Positions 33,125 to 41,602 of a DNA stretch of 64,000 bases are shown in pieces. Within the stretch, counting starts at the first letter, position 1. The number at the start of each line of letters is the position of its first letter. The DNA is from Streptomyces violascens. GTDB lineage: Bacteria; Actinomycetota; Actinomycetes; Streptomycetales; Streptomycetaceae. The translations under genes and the position numbers were made by a program. Under the pieces are notes generated by a model that worked only from the letters and a program-made list of their open reading frames with translations, did no database searches and was not told the origin of the DNA. The DNA lies in NCBI RefSeq assembly GCF_014649955.1, contig NZ_BMUA01000033.1, forward strand, positions 1 to 64,000, read 5' to 3'.

Positions 33125-34407
33125 TGAAGTTTCCCCTTGATCTTGGACACTCGTCGGTTATGCCGCGAGGGCGTGTTGGTGTCGCTGTCTGGTCTCGGCG
33201 GGTGTGAGGTAGCCGAAGGTCTTGTGCTTGCGCAGGCGGCGGCGGTTGTAGAAGGTCTCGATGAAGGTGAAGACCTCGGCGCGGGCGGTGGCCCGGTCGA
33301 GCCGGATGCGGGTGCCGATCTCTTCTTTGAGCAGCGCCCAGAAACTCTCCGCGGCGGCGTTGTCGAAGCATGATCCGGTGCGTCCGCAGCTGCCCTGCAA
33401 CCCCAACTCCCGTATTCAAGAACGGAATTGGGGCAAGGTGTATTCGCTGCCGCGGTCACTGTGGATCACGCAGCCGGGCTCCAGGTTCCCTCGGCCGTGG
33501 GCCATGTCGAGGGCATCGACGACGAGTTCGGCGCGGTGGTGGTCGGCCATGGCATGGCCGACGACCTCGCGGGTGGCCAGGTCCAGCCGGCAGGCGAGGC
33601 AGAGCCGGCCCTCGGCGGTGGGCAGGTAGGTGATGTCGCCGACCAGCTTGATCCCGGGCCGCTCGGCACGGAAGTCGCGGCCGATCAGGTCCGGGGCCGG
33701 CTTCGCCTTCTTGTCAGGCCGGGTCGGCGAGCGGCGCCTGCGTCGGGTGACGCCTTGGATGTCGTGCTCGCGCATCACGCGGGCGACGCGCTTGCGGTTC
33801 ACCCGCCGTCCCAGCCGCCGCAGTTCGGCGTGGATGCGCGGGACCCCGTAGGTGCGGTGCGAGGCGATGTGCAGCACCGTGATCTCGTGGGCGAGCGCGT
33901 CGTCGGCCTGCCGGGCCTGGCGGGCGGCCTCGCCCTCGCGCCACGCGTACTAGGAGGAGCGGGCGACGTGCAGCACCCGGCAGAGCGGCACGATCGGGTA
34001 GTTCGCCTTCTCCGCATGGATCAAGCGGTACAACGCGCTCACCGGTCGTTCTCCTTCACGAGAAGAAGGCGGTCGCTTTTTCAGGATCTCGATCGTCTGC
34101 TGCTGTTCACGGTTCTCCCGCCGCAGCCGCTTGAGCTCCTCGCGCTCGGCACTGCTCAATTCGCTGGAGGTGCCTTCGCTCCGGTCCGCCTTGGCCTTGC
34201 GGTACCAGCCGCGCAGGGACTCGGAACTGGTGCCCAGCTCCCGGGCCGCCGCGGTGACCGTCTTGCCCGAGGAGTCGACGAGCGCGATCGCGTCCCGCTT
34301 GAACTCCTCCGTGTACCGCTTCGTGTACTTGCTTCCCACCTGGTGCTACTTCCTCTGGAACCTCAAGATCCCAGTCTCCAGGTGTCCACGATCAAGGGGA
34401 AGGTTCA
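33125..34407 (-). mobile_element. IS3-family insertion sequence, decayed
   Basis: Imperfect 26 bp terminal inverted repeats at 33125-33150 and 34382-34407 match at 23 of 26 positions (both contain TTCCCCTTGATC and TGGACAC). The inside holds an IS3-type orfA/orfB pair on the minus strand. The flanks show no obvious 3-4 bp target duplication, so one side may have rearranged. Size (1283 bp) is normal for the family. Confidence 0.8.
33158..34339 (-). pseudogene. IS3-family transposase orfA/orfB, inactivated
   Basis: OrfA starts at 34339 (KYTKRYTEEFKRDAIALVDS, helix-turn-helix with leucine-rich RLRRENREQQQTIEILKK). OrfB has the integrase core KLVGDITYLPTAEGRLCLAC, IHSDRGSEYT and CFDNAAAESFWALLKEE, i.e. 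the DDE triad. A TAG at 33950-33952 breaks SSYYAW and a TGA at 33416-33418 breaks the region after QFRS. Around 34060-34085 orfA runs into orfB in one frame (EILKKRPPSSREGERPVSALYR), implying small indels at the normal A5G slippage site. No full transposase can be made. Confidence 0.85.
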
Positions 34408-34419
34408 CATGAGCTTCTG

Positions 34420-34575
34420 CGAGCAACCGCCCATTCCGGCAAGCAGGCGTTATGCCCCGACACAACCCGCCTCTTACCTGCCTCAACCTCGCATGGCTGC
34501 CCGCCCGGCCGGAGGCCCGTGGCCGACAGCGGGTGGTAGCCGTAGCCGCCCTTGTAGGTCTGCACGGCGCCTGCT
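34420..34575 (-). pseudogene. possible transposase scrap next to the IS3 end
   Basis: Minus frame reads TYKGGYGYHPLSATGLRPGG, recalling the TxKGxxGFHPL block of IS1380-type transposases. It is only about 20 residues and then diverges, so the call is weak. Nothing else is recognised between 34408 and 34603. Confidence 0.3.
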
Positions 34576-34603
34576 CCTCGGAGCGGCGGGCAATCGGAGA
34601 GCC

Positions 34604-35353
34604 TCACCGAAGCGGCACGCTACTGATTGTCGGGCGCCGCAGCCCTGCACTGACAATCCGTCCGGCACGCTGGACGGCGTTCGCCATCTTGGTGATGTCC
34701 TGTGAGGGCGTGACCATGGCGCAGACGGCTCCGACGACGTCGCCGTGTTGGGTGGTCACTGGCGCGGCTGCGCAGCACACCCCCGTGATCAGCTCCTCCC
34801 GATCCAGGCATACGCCCGTTTCCCGGATGGCGGAAGCCTCGCGCGACCAGGACGCGGGCAGGGAGCTCAGGGGCGCCTCGGGCGGGGCGAATGCCACCAG
34901 AACTTTGCCTGCGGAGGTATGCCACGGCCAGCTTGCCCCCGGGCGAACCGGCGCCAGGTGGTCCACCATGCCTGGAACGCCGAAGGCGGCCAGCGTCCGC
35001 CCCTCGCGCAGCACACAGATCGCGACCGAGGCGTCCGTGGCGGCGGCCAGCTGCCGGATCGGGGTGTCCGCCGCAGCGCGCAGCCGTGGATGTGGCTGCC
35101 ACCCCAGGCCGAGACGGAACACCCGGGAACCCATCCGGTATCGGCAGCCACGATGCTCGACCGCGCCCAGTTCGGCCAGCTGCTCCAGGAGCCGGTACGC
35201 CGTGGCCTTGGGCAGCCCGCTGCTGGCCGACAGCGCTGTCAGTCCGGCTTCCTCCGCCTCCCTGAGCGCTTCCAGCAACGCGAAGGCGCCATCCAGCACT
35301 CCGCGCCCGCGAGACGGCCGTTCACCTGCGAGTTCTGCCGTCGAGCCGACCAT
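34604..35353 (-). CDS. IclR-family regulator, divergent from the RiPP operon
   Basis: About 250 residues from the ATG at 35353, which has GGGGG six nt upstream; an upstream GTG at 35392 is possible but lacks such a site. The N-terminal winged helix includes VLDGAFALLEALREAEEAGL and LPKATAYRLLEQLAELGAV. The C-terminal effector domain has WPWHTSAGKVLVAF, LDREELITGVCCAAAPV and GDVVGAVCAMV. Both halves are intact. It lies divergent from the radical SAM/lanthipeptide operon across a 475 bp region and is its probable regulator. Confidence 0.87.
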   Translation of the reverse strand: MVGSTAELAGERPSRGRGVLDGAFALLEALREAEEAGLTALSASSGLPKATAYRLLEQLAELGAVEHRGCRYRMGSRVFRLGLGWQPHPRLRAAADTPIRQLAAATDASVAICVLREGRTLAAFGVPGMVDHLAPVRPGASWPWHTSAGKVLVAFAPPEAPLSSLPASWSREASAIRETGVCLDREELITGVCCAAAPVTTQHGDVVGAVCAMVTPSQDITKMANAVQRAGRIVSAGLRRPTISSVPLR

Positions 35354-35828
35354 CCGATGCCCCCTTTGTTTCAGCGTGGGGAGCAATTTCACCGGGCGGG
35401 GCTAAACGCATGATAAATGGCTGGTCCGGCGGGGGAACCGAAAATTATTAATTCCGGATGCGTTCGATATTCTGCCTCTGATGGGCCTGGTTCCGCTGCG
35501 GCAGGAGAGGCTGAATCGACTGCTCTGCCGCGTGTGGATCGAGTGCCTGGCGTGAACGGTCCGCTCAACGGACCGAGATTCGCCCCGCCGGTGAGGCTTC
35601 GCTAGATTGGGCACCGCTTCGATTCCCGGTATGACAAACCGCAGGAGCAGGCCAGAGAATATGGCGCTGTAGATGAGTTCCGTACGTGAATGCGGATCAT
35701 TGGCATCCGGTCCACGGGCAGACTTACCTGAAGTACGGTTCGGCGATGGCGGCCCCGTCTCGACCGAAACAGATCCTTGCGATAAATGCGCGCCGCACGA
35801 CTGCGCCCGGAAAACAAGGAGTGGATTC
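35354..35828. promoter_or_regulatory. divergent promoter region IclR / RiPP operon
   Basis: AT-rich around 35405-35480 (ATTATTAATT), unusual in this genome and a good place for promoters. It contains a perfect 7 bp inverted repeat (see 35557). The rSAM reading frame is open upstream to 35673, but AAGGAG at 35816-35821 fixes the start at 35829. Confidence 0.45.
35557..35575. promoter_or_regulatory. perfect inverted repeat, candidate IclR operator
   Basis: CGGTCCG (35557-35563), loop CTCAA, CGGACCG (35569-35575). It sits in the middle of the divergent region and is followed by no T tract, so an operator is more likely than a terminator. Which protein binds is unknown. Confidence 0.35.
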
Positions 35829-36893
35829 ATGTCGAGTCGAGTGGCGACTATATCCGGCGGTCCGAACGTCATCGTCTGGGACATCACCTACGCCTGCCCG
35901 CTGCGATGTACGCACTGTTATTCCGAATCGGGACGGCGTGCTTCGAGGCAGCTCTCCCTCGTGGACATGTTGCGGGTCACGGAGGCAATGCTGTCGTTGC
36001 GTCCGGCGGCCATCGTGCTCGCGGGCGGCGAGCCCCTGATGGTGAAGGGCCTGCAGGAGGTCGTCGACCGCATGGTGGACGCCGGAGTGGAGCCTCACCT
36101 CTACACCGGTGGGTGGTCGCTGCGCCGGTCGGCGGTTGAGGACGTACTGGCGAAATGCGCGGACGTGAGCGTGAGCGTCGACGGGGCGACGGCCGAGGTT
36201 CATGACGCCGTCCGCGGCCGGGTGGGCTCCTTCGACCGCGCCATGGCCACTCTGGCGCTGCTCGACCGGTGGGCCGCCCGCCAGCGGGCCCGTCATGCCG
36301 AGTCATGCGTATTCGCGCTGGATGCCACCATCGTACGCAGCAGCTTCGATCAACTGGAGTTGTTCTGCACCGATATTGCTCCGCGGTTTCCGGAGCTGCA
36401 TCAGCTGTCCTTCGGTGCGGCCATGCCGATCGGGCTTGCCAGCCGGTCCGGGTTTGCCGAGCATGAACTCCTCACCGATGAGCAGGCCGACCTCCTGGTC
36501 GATCCCCAGCACATCGAATGGCTTCGCTCCCTCGTGCCGCCATCGGTCCACGTATCGGTCACCGACAATCGCCTGCTGCGCTACCACCCCGATCTCCTCG
36601 CTCAGGGCCGCATCCCCGCGATGCAGGTGGAACCGGACGGCCGGGTACGGGCGATGGCGATATACGAGGGCACCGTGGGCAGCCTGCTCACGGATCCGCC
36701 GATGGAACTGTGGAAGCGCTCGGTCGCGAGGTGGAGCGACCCATTCGTGATCGAAACCCTTTCGTCCGTATACACAATGAAGGACTGGGCTGCGGCGACT
36801 CGCCGGCTCGACTACCGCTTCGGGACGGACGACGACCGTGCCCGTATCGATGCCCGTCCACCTGTACTTTCCCAAGCCCTTCCCGCTGGATGA
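35829..36893 (+). CDS. radical SAM enzyme 1 of the RiPP locus
   Basis: A 354-residue radical SAM protein. The [4Fe-4S] ligands are Cys23, Cys27 and Cys30 in ACPLRCTHCYSESG; LAGGEPLM is the SAM-binding GGE motif. The C-terminal half has no cluster of Cys residues, so the SPASM/twitch auxiliary clusters usual in peptide-modifying enzymes seem absent. It is strongly similar to the enzyme at 40544 (both share CYSESGRR.SRQLSL, SVDGATAEVHD, LWKRSVARW and FGTDDDRARI). The start has AAGGAG 7 nt upstream. As the gene immediately before the precursor it probably modifies that peptide. Confidence 0.88.
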   Translation: MSSRVATISGGPNVIVWDITYACPLRCTHCYSESGRRASRQLSLVDMLRVTEAMLSLRPAAIVLAGGEPLMVKGLQEVVDRMVDAGVEPHLYTGGWSLRRSAVEDVLAKCADVSVSVDGATAEVHDAVRGRVGSFDRAMATLALLDRWAARQRARHAESCVFALDATIVRSSFDQLELFCTDIAPRFPELHQLSFGAAMPIGLASRSGFAEHELLTDEQADLLVDPQHIEWLRSLVPPSVHVSVTDNRLLRYHPDLLAQGRIPAMQVEPDGRVRAMAIYEGTVGSLLTDPPMELWKRSVARWSDPFVIETLSSVYTMKDWAAATRRLDYRFGTDDDRARIDARPPVLSQALPAG

Positions 36894-36954
36894 ACACGCA
36901 GTGCCCGGCGGGAAGCAGTTCATTCGTTGCGACGCTGAAAGGGGGTGTATTCGC

Positions 36955-37038
36955 ATGGAATTCGACGTGACTGCCCTGCAGGTCCTGGAGGAGCCCGAGC
37001 CCGAGCTCGGCCTGTTCCCGTGCTGCGGCACCTGCTGA
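36955..37038 (+). CDS. 27-residue RiPP precursor peptide ending CCGTC
   Basis: ATG 36955 follows AAAGGGGG (36938-36945) at good spacing. The peptide has an acidic leader with FDVTALQVLEE, close to the F(D/N)L..LQ.LE helix motif recognised by lanthipeptide enzymes, then a Glu/Pro stretch and the core LGLFPCCGTC at the very C-terminus. The core has three Cys (23, 24, 27) and one Thr (26) and no Ser, so only one methyllanthionine could form and two Cys remain for radical SAM thioethers, a disulfide or free thiols. It lies between radical SAM 1 and the ABC genes. A 62-residue form from the ATG at 36850 is open but less likely. Confidence 0.75.
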   Translation: MEFDVTALQVLEEPEPELGLFPCCGTC

Positions 37039-37049
37039 GTGCCACCGGT

Positions 37050-37092
37050 CCGGCCCGCTTCCCACACCGATCGCGCGTGGGGGGTGGGCCGG
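37050..37092 (+). terminator. attenuator-type hairpin after the precursor gene
   Basis: CCGGCCC (37050-37056) pairs with GGGCCGG (37086-37092), and inside it CCCAC (37061-37065) pairs with GTGGG (37077-37081), 12 nt after the precursor stop and 34 nt before the first ABC gene. Such partial terminators behind precursor genes raise the peptide-to-enzyme transcript ratio in RiPP operons. Confidence 0.6.
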
Positions 37093-37126
37093 ATCCCCCC
37101 TGTCGGTCCACTGCCACGGAGCAGCG

Positions 37127-38800
37127 ATGTCTCACTTTCATTTCCGCCATGTGCGGCTCGCGCCCGCACCGGCAGCGGCCAAGGCCGTCGCGACAGCGGT
37201 TGCGGTGGGCGCGGGGCTGCTGCTTCCGGTGGCCTTGGCCCGGGTGGTCGACCGGGCACTGGCGGGCGGTGACACCGATGCCTTGCTGCTGGTGTTCGCC
37301 GGGCTGTTGCTGCTGCGCATGGTGGCCGAGGCGGGCGGTGAGATGGCAGGGGTCTCGGCAGAGACCTCGGTACTCGGCCGGCTGCGGTACCGGCTGGTGC
37401 GGCAGGTGTTCATGCTGGGTGTGCCCGGTTCCCGGCGTCATGCGCTCGGCGACCTGATCGCTCGCCTGAGCGGAAACGCCGCGTCGGCGGCCAAGGCGGT
37501 GCCCTATCTGATCGAAGCCGGAGTGGAGATCCTGGCTGCGGGCTGCGGGACGGCGGCCCTGTGCTGGATCGACTGGCAGGCCGGTGTCACCTTTCTGATC
37601 ACCGCGGCTCCACTGGCGTTCGCGATCCGGCGGCTCGCCCGGCGGTCGTCCAGCGCGTTCGCCGAATATCTCGTTCAACTTTCCGCCATCGCGGCCCGGT
37701 TGGCCGATGCGGTGTCCGGGCGCAGGACCATTCGCGCCTGCGGAACCGGACGCCGGGAAGCCGCGCGAGTGCTGTTTCCGCTGCCGGAGCTGGCGCGAGC
37801 GGGAATGGCCACCTGGCAGGTCCGGCGCGCTGTCTCCTGGCAGGTGGCATTCGGTCAGACCACCATCCGGGTCCTCGTCTTGCTGGTCGCCGGGACGGGT
37901 GTGGCCGACGGCCGGATCTCCCCCGGCGCCTTCTTCGCGCTGACCCTCTACCTCACCATCGCCCTGGGGTTCGTCCAGCAGGTGGACACCCTGCTCTTCC
38001 TGGCCGACGCCCGGGCCGGCGCCGCCCGCGTCCAGGAGCTGCTGGCAGAGCAGCCACCGGTCGGCGGGGGGACGGCTCAACTGCCCGCCGGGCAGGGCGA
38101 GGTGTCCTTCCGCGGCGTCTCGGTCCGCCACGGCGACCGGACCGTACTGGATGCCGTCAGCCTGGACGTACCGGCCGGCGCCGTGCTGGCGGTGGTGGGC
38201 CCGTCGGGCAGCGGCAAGACCGCCCTCGGGCTGCTCGCGGGCAGGCTGATCGACCCCGATGAGGGTGAGGTGCTGCTGGAGGGCGTCCCGCTGCGTGCCC
38301 TGGATCCCGGCGCCGTCCGTGCCGCCGTGGGGTACGCCTTCGACCGCCCGGTTCTGCTCGGCGACACCATCGGTGACGCCATCGGCTTCGGGAACCGGGC
38401 GGGAGGCAAGGTTGAACGTGCGGCCGGGATCGCTCAGGCCGAGGACTTCATCCGCAGGCTCCCTGACGGGTTCGACACCAGGCTCGACCAAGCTCCGCTA
38501 TCCGGCGGGGAGTTGCAGCGGCTGGGGCTGGCCAGGGCGATCGCGCATCAAGGGCGCGTGCTGGTTCTGGACGACGCCACTTCCAGTCTGGACACCGTCA
38601 CCGAGGCCAAACTGGCTGCTGCGTTCGTCGAGGGGCTGGCCGGCCGCACCCGGCTGGTGATCGCGCACCGTGCCATCACGGCGGCGCGGGCCGACCTGGT
38701 GGCCTGGCTCGATCAGGGACGCATCCAGGCGGTTGCGCCCCATCACACCCTGTGGGCCGCCGAGCCCCGGTACCGTGCCGTCTTCGGGAACGCCGGGTGA
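37127..38800 (+). CDS. ABC exporter half 1 (membrane-ATPase fusion)
   Basis: A 557-residue half transporter. A six-helix membrane domain (about 1-320) is followed by an ATPase with Walker A GPSGSGKTAL (about residue 358), signature LSGGELQRLGLARAI and Walker B VLVLDDATSSLD. The usual catalytic Glu after Walker B is Asp here, so this site may be the degenerate one of a heterodimer. There is no N-terminal C39 peptidase, so it would not trim the leader. The stop overlaps the next gene by 4 nt (GTGA). Likely exports the modified peptide. Confidence 0.88.
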   Translation: MSHFHFRHVRLAPAPAAAKAVATAVAVGAGLLLPVALARVVDRALAGGDTDALLLVFAGLLLLRMVAEAGGEMAGVSAETSVLGRLRYRLVRQVFMLGVPGSRRHALGDLIARLSGNAASAAKAVPYLIEAGVEILAAGCGTAALCWIDWQAGVTFLITAAPLAFAIRRLARRSSSAFAEYLVQLSAIAARLADAVSGRRTIRACGTGRREAARVLFPLPELARAGMATWQVRRAVSWQVAFGQTTIRVLVLLVAGTGVADGRISPGAFFALTLYLTIALGFVQQVDTLLFLADARAGAARVQELLAEQPPVGGGTAQLPAGQGEVSFRGVSVRHGDRTVLDAVSLDVPAGAVLAVVGPSGSGKTALGLLAGRLIDPDEGEVLLEGVPLRALDPGAVRAAVGYAFDRPVLLGDTIGDAIGFGNRAGGKVERAAGIAQAEDFIRRLPDGFDTRLDQAPLSGGELQRLGLARAIAHQGRVLVLDDATSSLDTVTEAKLAAAFVEGLAGRTRLVIAHRAITAARADLVAWLDQGRIQAVAPHHTLWAAEPRYRAVFGNAG

Positions 38801-40557
38801 ACCGGGCCGGGCACACGCTGCTGCTGAGTGTGCTCCGCCAACGGCGGGGGACCCTGGCGCGGATCTTGGTCTGGTCCGTCGTCGAGACCGCTCCCGTCGG
38901 GGCTTCGGGACTGCTGATCTCCACGGCGATCGACCACTTCCTGTCGCACGACGTGCTGCCCGCCGCCGGGGCACTCACAGCGCTGCTGGTGGCCGCGCTG
39001 GTCGGGGCGGCGGCCACCCGCCGGCTCTTCCCCTGGATGGCCGCGGTCATCGAACCGGTGCGGGACGCGTTCGTCATCGCGCTGGTGGAGGGGGTGCTGG
39101 CCGATGCCGTGAACTCGGCCCGCCCGCCGGACCTGGCCTCCGTCGCCCGGCTCACCGAACAGGTGCAGACCGTCCGGGAAGTCCTGCACGCCCTGCTCCG
39201 CATCATCCGCCAGATCGTCTTCGCCTCGGTGGCCGCGCTGGTGGGACTGAGCCTGCTCGCCCCGCTGGTCGCCTTGATCAGCGGCGGGCTGGTGCTGGCG
39301 GCGATGGCGCTGTTCGCCTGGCTGCTGCCCGGCCTGGCCGCGCGCCACAAGGCGGTGCTGCTCGCCGAGGAGGAAGTGGCCCAGCGGGCGGGCACCGCTT
39401 TCAGCGGGGTCCGCGACGCGATCGCCTGCGCGGGCGAGCACCGGGTCATCGCAGGCGTCGACCAGGCCGTGGACGAACAGCGGCGACGGGCCCGTGCGCT
39501 GGCCAGGGCCACCGCCGCACGGACTCTGGTGGTCTTCGTCGGAGGCCAGCTGCCGGTGGTCGTCCTGCTGGCCTCCGCGCCTTCACTGCTGCACCGCGGC
39601 TACCTGAGTCTCGGCGAGCTGGCCGGCGCGGTCACCTATCTGACGGTCGGTCTGGAACCGGCGCTGCGCAAGATGCTGGAGGTGCTGGCCACCTGGGGAC
39701 TGGAGATGGCGGTGAGCATCACCCGGCTCGGGGAGGGGTTCGCCGAGCCTGCCGGGACACCGGCCACAAGCCCCGCCCCGGACGCGTACGACCTTGAGGT
39801 CGACGGCCTTACTTTCGCCTACGGGCCGCACGCCACTCCGGTCGTCCAAGACCTCCACTGCACCGTGCCGGAGGGGAGCCACCTGGTGGTCGTCGGCCCC
39901 AGCGGAATCGGGAAGTCCACGCTGGCCGGGCTGCTCACCGGGCTGCTGACGGCGCAACGTGGACGGGTGCTGCTCGGCGGCGCCGACATCGGCGGCGTCG
40001 ACCAGCGCGAACTGCGCCGGTTCGTGGCCCTGATACCGCAAGAGGCATACGTCTTCGCCGGCACGTTCCGGGAGAACCTGACCTACCTGGCGCCACGGGC
40101 CACCGAGGCCGAGATCACCGAGGCCCTGGAAGCGGTCGGCCTGCGGCCGGTGACCGACCGGCTGGGTGGGATCGACACCCGGGTCGGCGCGGGCGGCGCC
40201 GACCTCTCGCAGGGCGAGCGGCAACTCGTCGCGCTGGCCCGGGTGTACCTCTCGCCCGCCCGGCTGGTGATCCTGGACGAGGCCACCTCCGGGCTCGATC
40301 CGGAGACCGAGGCGAAGGCCGAGGCCGCATTCGCCCGACGGCCCGGAACGCTGATCGTCATCGCGCACCGGATCAGCTCCGCCCGCCGCGCCGACCAGGT
40401 GCTCCTGCTGGACGGGTGCACCGCTCGCTTCGGTACTCATGACCAGCTGGCCGCCGCGTCCGCGCTCTATGCCGACCTGGTCGGCAACTGGGACCACGAG
40501 CGTGGCCGTCCGCTGACGTATTCCGGCAACAAGGGAGAGAAGGATGCTGGTTGCTGA
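38797..40557 (+). CDS. ABC exporter half 2 (membrane-ATPase fusion)
   Basis: A 586-residue half transporter from GTG 38797. The membrane domain spans about 1-320. The ATPase has Walker A GPSGIGKSTLAG near residue 367, signature LSQGERQLVALARV and Walker B LVILDEATSGLD with the canonical Glu. Together with the preceding half (Asp at that place) it fits an asymmetric heterodimeric exporter. No peptidase domain. The 3' end overlaps radical SAM 2 by 14 nt. Confidence 0.88.
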   Translation: MNRAGHTLLLSVLRQRRGTLARILVWSVVETAPVGASGLLISTAIDHFLSHDVLPAAGALTALLVAALVGAAATRRLFPWMAAVIEPVRDAFVIALVEGVLADAVNSARPPDLASVARLTEQVQTVREVLHALLRIIRQIVFASVAALVGLSLLAPLVALISGGLVLAAMALFAWLLPGLAARHKAVLLAEEEVAQRAGTAFSGVRDAIACAGEHRVIAGVDQAVDEQRRRARALARATAARTLVVFVGGQLPVVVLLASAPSLLHRGYLSLGELAGAVTYLTVGLEPALRKMLEVLATWGLEMAVSITRLGEGFAEPAGTPATSPAPDAYDLEVDGLTFAYGPHATPVVQDLHCTVPEGSHLVVVGPSGIGKSTLAGLLTGLLTAQRGRVLLGGADIGGVDQRELRRFVALIPQEAYVFAGTFRENLTYLAPRATEAEITEALEAVGLRPVTDRLGGIDTRVGAGGADLSQGERQLVALARVYLSPARLVILDEATSGLDPETEAKAEAAFARRPGTLIVIAHRISSARRADQVLLLDGCTARFGTHDQLAAASALYADLVGNWDHERGRPLTYSGNKGEKDAGC

Positions 40558-41602
40558 CCGCCCTGGCTACATTCTGTGGGACATCACCTACAATTGCCCG
40601 CTGCGCTGCGTGCATTGCTACTCCGAATCGGGCAGGCGGCCGTCGCGGCAACTGAGCCTGCGGGACAACCTCCGTGTCGCGGACGCGATCATCTCGCTCG
40701 CCCCGGACAACGTCGGGCTGGGCGGTGGTGAAGCACTGGTGGTGCCGGGGATCTTCGAGATCATCGAACGGATCACGAGTGCTGGGATCGGGGTGTACCT
40801 CTACACCGGAGGATGGCCGCTGCGGGAGCGCGCGATGGAAGAGATCCTGCGGTTGCGGCCCCAGGTAAACATGAGTGTCGACGGGGCGACAGCGGAGGTT
40901 CACGACCGGATCCGCGGCCGGGCCGGCTCGTTCGACCGGGCTATGAAGGCGCTGCAGCTGCTCGACGATGCATCGTGCGAGGCACGGCGACACGGTGAAC
41001 CACCACTGGTGTTCGGCATCGACAGCACGGTCCTGCGGAGCAGCTTCGGCCAGCTGGAACTGTTCTGCACCGAAGTGGCCCCCCGCTTCCCGCAGATGGG
41101 CTTCCTCTACCTCAGCGCCGTGGTGCCCTCCGGTCTCGCCAACCGTCAAAGCTTCGTGGAGCAGGAACTGCTCAGCGATGAGCAGGCCGCCTGGCTGGCC
41201 TCGCCCGAACTCGCCGAGCGCCTGAAGTCCTTGGCACCTGCCTCGCTGGAACTGTCCATGTCCGACAACTGGGGTACGAGTATGCACCCCGACCGGATCG
41301 CGGCAGGAAGCTTCTTCGCCGCGATGGCTGTGGAACCGGACGGAGCCGTGCGGGCGATGTGCATCTACGAGGGCGTGGTGGGCAACATCCTCGAGGAGGA
41401 CCCGCGACTGCTCTGGAAGCGCTCGGTCGCACGCTGGCACGACCCGTTCGTGGTGGACACCCTCAAACCGGTCCGCACCATGCGGGAATGGGCCGAGGCC
41501 GCCCGCCGGATCGACCGCCGCTTCGGCACCGACGACGACCGGGCCCGCATCGAGGGGCGCCCGGAACTTTCCGCAGTGCTGCCGCTCCGAGGACGATCAT
41601 GA
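40544..41602 (+). CDS. radical SAM enzyme 2 of the RiPP locus
   Basis: A 352-residue paralogue of the enzyme at 35829. Cluster ligands are Cys18, Cys22 and Cys25 in NCPLRCVHCYSESG, with GLGGGEALV as the GGE motif. As in paralogue 1 there is no C-terminal SPASM-type Cys cluster; it has one additional Cys in VRAMCIYEG where paralogue 1 has Ala. ATG 40544 has AAGGGAGAGAAGG upstream and overlaps the ABC gene; the stop overlaps the lanthionine synthetase (ATGA). Two paralogues may act at different positions or as a heterodimer. Confidence 0.88.
   Translation: MLVADRPGYILWDITYNCPLRCVHCYSESGRRPSRQLSLRDNLRVADAIISLAPDNVGLGGGEALVVPGIFEIIERITSAGIGVYLYTGGWPLRERAMEEILRLRPQVNMSVDGATAEVHDRIRGRAGSFDRAMKALQLLDDASCEARRHGEPPLVFGIDSTVLRSSFGQLELFCTEVAPRFPQMGFLYLSAVVPSGLANRQSFVEQELLSDEQAAWLASPELAERLKSLAPASLELSMSDNWGTSMHPDRIAAGSFFAAMAVEPDGAVRAMCIYEGVVGNILEEDPRLLWKRSVARWHDPFVVDTLKPVRTMREWAEAARRIDRRFGTDDDRARIEGRPELSAVLPLRGRS

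Noticed and set aside
33122..34410. Target-site duplication of the IS3 element
   Set aside because: Flanks ACG and CAT (or TAC and ATG) do not match, so no duplication can be claimed.
35673..35828. In-frame upstream extension of radical SAM 1 containing DPCDKCAPHDC, possibly a Cys-rich peptide or extra cluster domain
   Set aside because: AAGGAG at 35816-35821 places the start at 35829, and the paralogue at 40544 begins at the matching position without this extension. Kept only as an open question.
35402..35887. 161-codon minus-strand ORF across the divergent promoter
   Set aside because: Atypical composition, no family match, overlaps the start of radical SAM 1 and the promoter region.
36838..36954. 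Longer precursor form starting inside the end of radical SAM 1
   Set aside because: It would need an upstream ATG without ribosome site within another gene; the ATG at 36955 has AAAGGGGG upstream.
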